A DNA stretch of 64,000 nucleotides, taken from positions 620,001 to 684,000 of the forward strand of contig CANMSE010000003.1 in NCBI GenBank assembly GCA_947500555.1, given 5' to 3'. The stretch is from an uncultured Fulvivirga sp. GTDB taxonomy: Bacteria > Bacteroidota > Bacteroidia > Cytophagales > Cyclobacteriaceae. The notes under the pieces are model-generated. The model was not told the DNA's origin, searched no databases, and was given only the letters and a program-made list of their open reading frames with translations. Positions 59,370 to 64,000 of the stretch are shown here, in pieces. The translations under genes were made by a program, and so were the position numbers. How positions within the stretch are numbered: the stretch's first letter is position 1; each line of letters opens with the position of its first letter.

Positions 59370-59951
59370 TTAATCATTAGCGATTACCACGCCACAACCT
59401 ACTCGCGGCCCTGCTGCACCAGAAGGTTGAGAGACAAAGTCATCTGCTGCTGCATGAATAATAATTGCCTTACCGATCACATTAGTACTATCAGCACCAC
59501 CTATTGACCAGCCTTTAACATTCATCACAAGTGAACCTGTACTATCTTCACCCACCATCAAATTATCAATATCTCCTGCGTGAAACATAACAGACTCCCC
59601 TCTTTTACCATGTTCAGTTTCTGCTGGATTCCAGTGACCTCCTGCTGATGTAGCATCAGAAGCTGAACAATCACCGTTAGCATGTAAATGAATAGCATGT
59701 GAACCTGGAACCGCACTTATTACTTTAAGTTCAAAAGCTACTGAACCATCCTCGTTTTCTGAAAACAGAGCTTCCCCTTCAAGAGTGCTACCACTAGCAC
59801 TCGAAATAGCAGCGGATGCCGTAACTTTAGGAATATCTTCAACGGCTACTTCTTCCGTTGCTACAGTTTCTTCGGATGCTTTCTTTTCTCCACCGCAGGA
59901 TACTATTGTAAAAAACAATATACCTGCTAATAATTTATTTAAACTTCTCAT
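59370..59951 (-). CDS. sodC: Cu/Zn superoxide dismutase, lipoprotein
   Basis: 193 aa. Lipoprotein signal MRSLNKLLAGILFFTIVSC-G then an E/A-rich linker. SOD motifs: SHAIHLHANGDCS (copper histidines), AGGHWNPAETEHGKRG (bridging and zinc histidines), FHAGDIDNL (zinc His and Asp), IIIHAAADD (copper His) and the active-site arginine in GPRVGCGVV, whose cysteine pairs with that of GDCS. All metal ligands appear kept. It disproportionates superoxide outside the inner membrane. It is convergent with queE. Confidence 0.93.
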   Translation of the reverse strand: MRSLNKLLAGILFFTIVSCGGEKKASEETVATEEVAVEDIPKVTASAAISSASGSTLEGEALFSENEDGSVAFELKVISAVPGSHAIHLHANGDCSASDATSAGGHWNPAETEHGKRGESVMFHAGDIDNLMVGEDSTGSLVMNVKGWSIGGADSTNVIGKAIIIHAAADDFVSQPSGAAGPRVGCGVVIAND

Positions 59952-60004
59952 CTCTATTTTTTTTTGTTCTGATTGAAGTACAACATATTTTGTATTAATC
60001 GCAA

Positions 60005-60640
60005 CTAGTCCTCAACGATATAATGATTTTTATAGTCTTCAGTGCTTCTTTTAATAACCTCAAAAGCCTCTTCCCTCCCATACACATGAGTTATCTCCGT
60101 TTTTTTTGACCCTGACTCATCAGGCATTTGTTTATAGGTCAAGAAATAATGTTTTAACCTATTTACAAGTGAATCAGGACAATCTTCGATATTAGACCAA
60201 TGACCAAAAACTTCATCACCTTTTAATATCGCTATAATTTTATCATCAGCCTCTCCTCCATCGATCATTCTAAACCCTCCTATTGGTAGGGCTGGAACAA
60301 CGATATTTCCTTGATTAATATTTCTTTCGGTCAAAACACATATATCTATCGGATCTTGATCACCTTCGATATCACTTCGTCCAGTTCTCTCTTGACAGTA
60401 TTCTGCTACCTTTTCTGCCGCATAAGTTTTAGGTATAAAACCGTAAAGTGCCGGTACGATATTTGAAAACTTCTGTGGTCTGTCTACCTTAATAAAACCT
60501 GTTACTTTGTCAATCTCATACTTGACCGAATCAGCCGGTGTCATTTCTATAAAAGCGTTAACATTATAAGGAGAATCTACTCCTGTTTCTATTCCATGCC
60601 AAGGATGTGACATGTGAGAATTGACACGATTTTTAATCAT
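60005..60640 (-). CDS. ppa: Inorganic pyrophosphatase (family I)
   Basis: Up to 211 aa; ATG 60613 (MSHPWHGIETG) is the usual family start and may be the true one. Family I signature D-x-D-P-x-D in GDQDPIDICVL, with VNAFIEMTPADSVKYEIDK, PALYGFIPKTY and the late KAIIAIL-type block (DKIIAILKGDEVFGHW). The size agrees with Bacteroidota PPases. It hydrolyses pyrophosphate in the cytosol, pulling biosynthetic reactions forward. A small membrane protein gene lies 15 bp upstream on the same strand. Confidence 0.93.
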   Translation of the reverse strand: MIKNRVNSHMSHPWHGIETGVDSPYNVNAFIEMTPADSVKYEIDKVTGFIKVDRPQKFSNIVPALYGFIPKTYAAEKVAEYCQERTGRSDIEGDQDPIDICVLTERNINQGNIVVPALPIGGFRMIDGGEADDKIIAILKGDEVFGHWSNIEDCPDSLVNRLKHYFLTYKQMPDESGSKKTEITHVYGREEAFEVIKRSTEDYKNHYIVED

Positions 60641-60655
60641 GCTTTAAATTAGTAA

Positions 60656-60820
60656 TTAACTCATAACATCTACCACAACTTTCAAAGTGATCGAGAACAA
60701 GCCGACAACGATTGAGGTTAAAAGTAACATGGGAATAATAATAAATGCTATTGGGAAAGTTAAAATACTGAATTTATTTAGTTTGAAGCCTGATCTATAC
60801 ATAGTTCTAATATGATTCAT
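60656..60820 (-). CDS. Small membrane protein upstream of ppa
   Basis: 54 aa, start 60820, stop 60656. Basic N-terminus (MNHIRTMYRSGFKLNKFS) followed by a hydrophobic stretch (FPIAFIIIPMLLLTSIVVGL) that could cross the membrane once or twice. It stops 15 bp before the ppa start and is in the same direction, so co-transcription is likely. No family recognised. The charge-then-hydrophobic layout argues for a real gene, but no ribosome site is clear. Confidence 0.5.
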   Translation of the reverse strand: MNHIRTMYRSGFKLNKFSILTFPIAFIIIPMLLLTSIVVGLFSITLKVVVDVMS

Positions 60821-60982
60821 TGATCTCTTATTAAAGATACTTTAAATATTTGTCAATAGGCTTCTCGAACAGAAGATTATCGGCAAAAAAAGTATTTAAC
60901 CGAAAATAGTCATTCATAGCATACTTAATATGTTACAACTAGCTACTTTTACATTGAACAGTCGTCTTATATAAATGTTATT

Positions 60983-61549
60983 ATGAAATCCTTATTATTT
61001 ACAACCCTACTATTTCTCCCCTTACTCACAATTGGACAAGATTTGAATAGTCAATTCGATAGTCTGAAGAATAATTCGGAGACTTTTAAAGATTATAAAG
61101 TGATCAAAATAATTACTTTAAACAATTTTTGGGCAACTGTTCAAGATAGTATTGAGATAAAACAAGCTGTGCTGGCAGATTATAAGCAGAAAGAACAAGT
61201 TTTAGAAACTAGTATTAAGGACTTAGAACTCAAAGAAGAAGAGTTAACTCAACATTCAGAGACACTGAAGTATGCTTCAACCAATATTGATTTCTTAGGT
61301 ATTGATTTCAGCAAAACTGTTTTCAAAGTTACCTTTTCAATCATTGTAGTTTTTCTGATTTTGGTTATTGGATTTCTATTCATTCAATTAAAAAGAAAAC
61401 TACAAGTTGCCAATTCAAGTAAACAAGAGCTTACTAATGTGGAAGAAGAATTCGATACTTATAAAAAATTATCCCTAGAAAAAGAACGGAAACTGAGAAG
61501 AGAGCTTCAAACAGAACGAAACCGCCTTAACGAAATAAGGAGCATCTAA
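60983..61549 (+). CDS. Conserved membrane/coiled-coil protein
   Basis: 188 aa with signal peptide MKSLLFTTLLFLPLLTIG-Q, a helical domain with SLKNNSETFKDYKVIKIITL, coiled coil about residues 65-105, one membrane helix (VTFSIIVVFLILVIGFLFI), and a charged cytosolic coiled coil. The layout is that of a Bacteroidota family often labelled tRNA (guanine-N1)-methyltransferase in databases, but nothing here looks like a methyltransferase (no trefoil-knot or SAM motif), so that name should not be used. Function unknown. Its stop lies inside a 10-bp hairpin. Confidence 0.75.
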   Translation: MKSLLFTTLLFLPLLTIGQDLNSQFDSLKNNSETFKDYKVIKIITLNNFWATVQDSIEIKQAVLADYKQKEQVLETSIKDLELKEEELTQHSETLKYASTNIDFLGIDFSKTVFKVTFSIIVVFLILVIGFLFIQLKRKLQVANSSKQELTNVEEEFDTYKKLSLEKERKLRRELQTERNRLNEIRSI

Positions 61550-61560
61550 ATAGATGCTCC
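61539..61560. terminator. Hairpin between convergent genes
   Basis: GGAGCATCTA pairs perfectly with TAGATGCTCC (10 bp), covering the stop codon of the coiled-coil gene. Only a weak T-rich stretch follows on each side (CTTAATTTATT plus; TTATTTCG minus). Probably a bidirectional terminator between this gene and rpoD. Confidence 0.65.
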
Positions 61561-61590
61561 CTTAATTTATTAACAGGTAATTTTATTTAT

Positions 61591-62460
61591 TTAGCTAGCT
61601 AAATAAGGTATCAAAAGCTCGTTCTTAGGGTTTTTAGATAACTTTCTAAGTGCTTTCTCTTTTATCTGTCTTACTCTTTCTCTTGTTAAGCCAAGATTCT
61701 CCCCTATATCTTCTAGAGAAAGACTAGGCTCCTCACTTAAACCAAAGTATTGATTAATCACTACTCGTTCTCTTTCCGTAAGTGTAGATAATAATCTACC
61801 AACTTCTCTTCTAAGAGAATCTTTATATACAATATTATCTACTTCATTACTGTCTTCATCTTCCATTACATCAAGCAATGAACTTCCTTCATCTTCTGAG
61901 AAAGGCTTGTCAATTGAAACCTGCTTAGTTTGAGACCTAACCGTTGTTCTTACCTCATCTACAGTCATATCAAGGAGCTCAGCTAACTCTTCATCAGTTG
62001 GCTCTCTTTCAAATTTTTGTTCAAGTGTTGATGAAGCCTGATCAATTTTTGACAGGGCTCCAATTTTGTTTGAAGGAATTCTTACTATTCTGGAATGCTC
62101 AGCCAATGCTTGAATGATAGACTGACGAATCCACCATACAGCATAAGATATAAATTTAAATCCTCTTTTTTCATCAAACCTCTTAGCTGCCTTTACCAGT
62201 CCTAAGTTACCTTCATTGATTAAGTCATTTAAAGGAATTTTGTTAGAGTAGTGATATTGCTTAGCAACCGAAACAACAAATCTCAAGTTGGCTTTTACCA
62301 ATTTTTCTAATGCTGCATCATCCCCCTCTCTTATTCTTTGAGCCAAATCAACTTCCTCTTCCGGAGTCAATAACTCATCTTTCGAAATTTCATTAAAGTA
62401 CTTTTCAAGTGTTCTACTATCACGATTGGTGATAGACTGTGTAATCTTAAGTTGTCTCAT
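61591..62460 (-). CDS. rpoD: RNA polymerase primary sigma factor RpoD/SigA
   Basis: 289 aa. Region 1.2 (DSRTLEKYFNEISKDELLTP), region 2 with NLRFVVSVAKQYHYSNKIPL, NEGNLGLVKAAKRFDEKRGF and SYAVWWIRQSIIQALAEHSR, region 3, and region 4 with LTERERVVINQYFGLSEEPS and LGLTRERVRQIKEKALRKLS. The N-terminal region 1.1 of proteobacterial sigma-70 is absent, as normal in Bacteroidota, whose primary sigma reads TAnnTTTG-type promoters. Single gene, convergent with the coiled-coil gene. Confidence 0.97.
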   Translation of the reverse strand: MRQLKITQSITNRDSRTLEKYFNEISKDELLTPEEEVDLAQRIREGDDAALEKLVKANLRFVVSVAKQYHYSNKIPLNDLINEGNLGLVKAAKRFDEKRGFKFISYAVWWIRQSIIQALAEHSRIVRIPSNKIGALSKIDQASSTLEQKFEREPTDEELAELLDMTVDEVRTTVRSQTKQVSIDKPFSEDEGSSLLDVMEDEDSNEVDNIVYKDSLRREVGRLLSTLTERERVVINQYFGLSEEPSLSLEDIGENLGLTRERVRQIKEKALRKLSKNPKNELLIPYLAS

Positions 62461-62706
62461 TCTTGCTTTTTACCTAATAATTATTTGACATTCAACCTTA
62501 TAGAACAATAAAAAACGTTTTTTGTTCCCTACATTTAATTTTTATAAATATTTTTGGAAAGATTTTATCTAACGCTTCCCGAATCCCTTTATTATTTGAT
62601 CGATCTTATTGATTTTAGCCGAATTTCGCATGATACAAAAAAATACTGAAATGAATAAGAAATATTTAATATTATTAAAAAGTAATACGGCTTACTTGTT
62701 GACAAC

Positions 62707-63645
62707 ATGAAAATTTCGAATAAAGTTTTACAAAAAGTAAATTTCTTATTTCTAATTCTATTTATTTATTCCAACGCCATTGGTCAGGAAACTGCAGAAG
62801 AACTTTACAACAGAGGATACAGATATCTTACTGTAGATAAAGAAAAAGCTATCAGCCTACTTGGAAAATGTATTGAATTAGATTCTACTTATACGGATGC
62901 ATATTTTCATAGAGGTATCACCTATTTTAAACTAGACCAGTTTGATAGTGCACTGTTTGACTTTAAAAAAGCATATGACCTCAATCCAGACCTTTCAGTT
63001 CTATGGATGTACAAGGGGTTTGCTTACCGGAATAAAGGTGAAATTAATGAAGCTTTGGCCTCATTTTCTAACTACATATCATTGTACCCTCAAGACACTA
63101 CGGCTTATTCATATATTCTTAGAGGTAAAATGAAGTATGAATTGGGAGACTTTGATGGGGCCATATCCGATTACGACATGGCAACGAAATTAAAACCATT
63201 TGAAGAAAAGTATAACTACTATAAATTTATCGCTTTCAAAGAGGCTAAGCAATATCGTTCAGCCATTAAATGCGTCTCTAATCTAATTAAAGTCAATCCA
63301 GATTTTTATGGGTATTATTTCTACAAGGGACAAGTATATCAAGAAATGGAGTTTTATGATTCTGCCATCTTCATGTACAATGTTGCGATTATAAAGAATT
63401 ATCAAAACCCTGATAGCTACTTTTACCGAGCCCAATCTTATGAAAAGTTATCAAAACTTGAGAAAGCTCTCGAAGATTATAACACAGCCATTGCTTTGAA
63501 TAAAAATGATGGTTCATTCTTTTCTAAACGTGGTAATTGCCGACACCTTATGGGAAATAAAGATGGAGCCTGTGCAGACTGGACAGAGGCTGGTGAATTA
63601 GGTTATTATGAAGACTTCGATAAAGTAAAGAGGGTTTGTGAATAA
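62707..63645 (+). CDS. Secreted TPR protein
   Basis: 312 aa with signal peptide FLFLILFIYSNAIG-Q. About seven or eight TPR units of 34 residues fill the rest (DAYFHRGITYFKLDQFDSAL, WMYKGFAYRNKGEINEALAS, SYFYRAQSYEKLSKLEKALE), ending with GACADWTEAGELGYYEDFDK, common in Bacteroidota TPR proteins. It probably acts as a periplasmic protein scaffold. A 19-codon frame (62651-62710) overlaps its ATG by four bases and might be a leader peptide. Confidence 0.88.
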   Translation: MKISNKVLQKVNFLFLILFIYSNAIGQETAEELYNRGYRYLTVDKEKAISLLGKCIELDSTYTDAYFHRGITYFKLDQFDSALFDFKKAYDLNPDLSVLWMYKGFAYRNKGEINEALASFSNYISLYPQDTTAYSYILRGKMKYELGDFDGAISDYDMATKLKPFEEKYNYYKFIAFKEAKQYRSAIKCVSNLIKVNPDFYGYYFYKGQVYQEMEFYDSAIFMYNVAIIKNYQNPDSYFYRAQSYEKLSKLEKALEDYNTAIALNKNDGSFFSKRGNCRHLMGNKDGACADWTEAGELGYYEDFDKVKRVCE

Positions 63646-63696
63646 CCTTGCTTTCTAAGTATTTGTTATTGATTTTTACGGCTTAAACAAAAAATC

Positions 63697-64000
63697 ATGG
63701 ATAACAGAAAATATTTACCAATTATTATTGTCGGTTTTGTAGCCTTATTTATTCTATTCGGCTTGTCTTCAAGCATTTTCTATACAATTAATGCCGGAGA
63801 AAGAGCTGTCATATTTAAGAAGTTTCAAGGGGGGCTTGATAAGGAAAATGTTATACAACAGGGATTCGGCTTCAAAGCTCCATGGAATGATTTGTATGTA
63901 TATGATGTACAGGAAAACAATGCCGAAGAAAAGATGGATGTATTGGACAAGAATGGCCTTTCTATCAATGTTGACGTAACAGTAAGATTTAACCCGATAT
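63697..64000 (+). CDS. Prohibitin/SPFH family protein, 3' partial
   Basis: The first 101 codons are visible; the frame is open to the window end. One N-terminal helix (IIIVGFVALFILFGLSSSIF), then TINAGERAVIFKKFQGGLDK, GFGFKAPWNDLYVYDVQE and a strand SINVDVTVRFNP, as in prohibitin-type band 7 proteins. Such proteins form large membrane rings that organise lipid domains or regulate FtsH. It lies 51 bp after the TPR gene. Confidence 0.9.
   Translation, partial: MDNRKYLPIIIVGFVALFILFGLSSSIFYTINAGERAVIFKKFQGGLDKENVIQQGFGFKAPWNDLYVYDVQENNAEEKMDVLDKNGLSINVDVTVRFNPI

Noticed and set aside
60983..61549. Label tRNA (guanine-N1)-methyltransferase for the coiled-coil protein
   Set aside because: Similar proteins carry this name in databases, but the sequence is a signal peptide, coiled coils and one membrane helix, with no methyltransferase motif.
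1..64000. Search for tRNA, rRNA, CRISPR arrays, transposases, prophage or toxin-antitoxin and anti-phage islands
   Set aside because: No cloverleaf-like segment, regular spaced repeats, transposase motifs, integrase or defence-gene clusters were found by eye; weak ones could be missed.

Overview
The window is a stretch of AT-rich Bacteroidota chromosome, most likely from a marine Cytophagales-type bacterium. Pointers to this are a short RpoD-type sigma factor (289 aa), -7 promoter boxes of the TAnnTTTG type, A-rich ribosome binding sites, a fused CcoN-CcoO cbb3 oxidase subunit, TPR-containing histidine kinases, PadR-plus-permease pairs and many small lipoproteins. I see no rRNA, tRNA, CRISPR array, prophage or insertion sequence. 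The genus is inference only.

Layout. 1-16 kb: end of a TPR/DHp signalling protein, a MepB-like protein, a rhomboid protease fused to MORN-like repeats and a TonB C-terminal domain, small envelope proteins, an SDR gene broken by one stop codon, a ribosome hibernation factor, a 37-kDa nucleoid-associated protein followed at once by an RluA pseudouridine synthase with no normal start codon, a PadR/FtsX-type permease pair, and rsgA. 16-34 kb: accessory metabolism and signalling (amidohydrolase with divergent AraC regulator, orphan PadR, two-gene DUF885/DUF3817 unit, DUF72, VOC, SDR, NhaD antiporter, cytosolic solute-binding-like protein, SRPBCC-GyrI protein, TPR sensor kinase, and a MarR/DUF2024/lipoprotein cluster behind twin palindromes). 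34-42 kb: a second FtsX-type permease, a second DUF885 protein, and an envelope group of two YceI proteins, a porin and TonB. 42-59 kb: a respiratory island with universal stress protein, PAS histidine kinase, a receiver-cNMP-Crp response regulator, cold-shock protein, the cbb3 oxidase operon ccoNO-ccoQ-ccoP-ccoG-ccoH-TauE/SafE-like, hemN, and, about 2.7 kb beyond hemN, ccoI and a 53-aa ccoS. 58-64 kb: queE, a Cu/Zn superoxide dismutase lipoprotein, inorganic pyrophosphatase, rpoD, a TPR protein and the start of a prohibitin-like gene.

The strongest pattern not explained by gene calls is a shared 12-bp dyad, TGAY-N4-RTCA, in eight intergenic positions: upstream of ccoNO, hemN, ccoI, tonB, both yceI genes, the usp/kinase pair and a solute-binding-like gene. 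For hemN, ccoI and one yceI it sits at exactly the same distance from a TAnnTTTG-like -7 box, the spacing expected of a Crp/Fnr activator centred near -41.5. The obvious candidate regulator is the receiver-Crp fusion encoded in the same region next to a soluble PAS kinase. I propose a condensed FixL/FixJ/FixK-like circuit in which two genes do the work of three. This is inference from sequence and needs testing.
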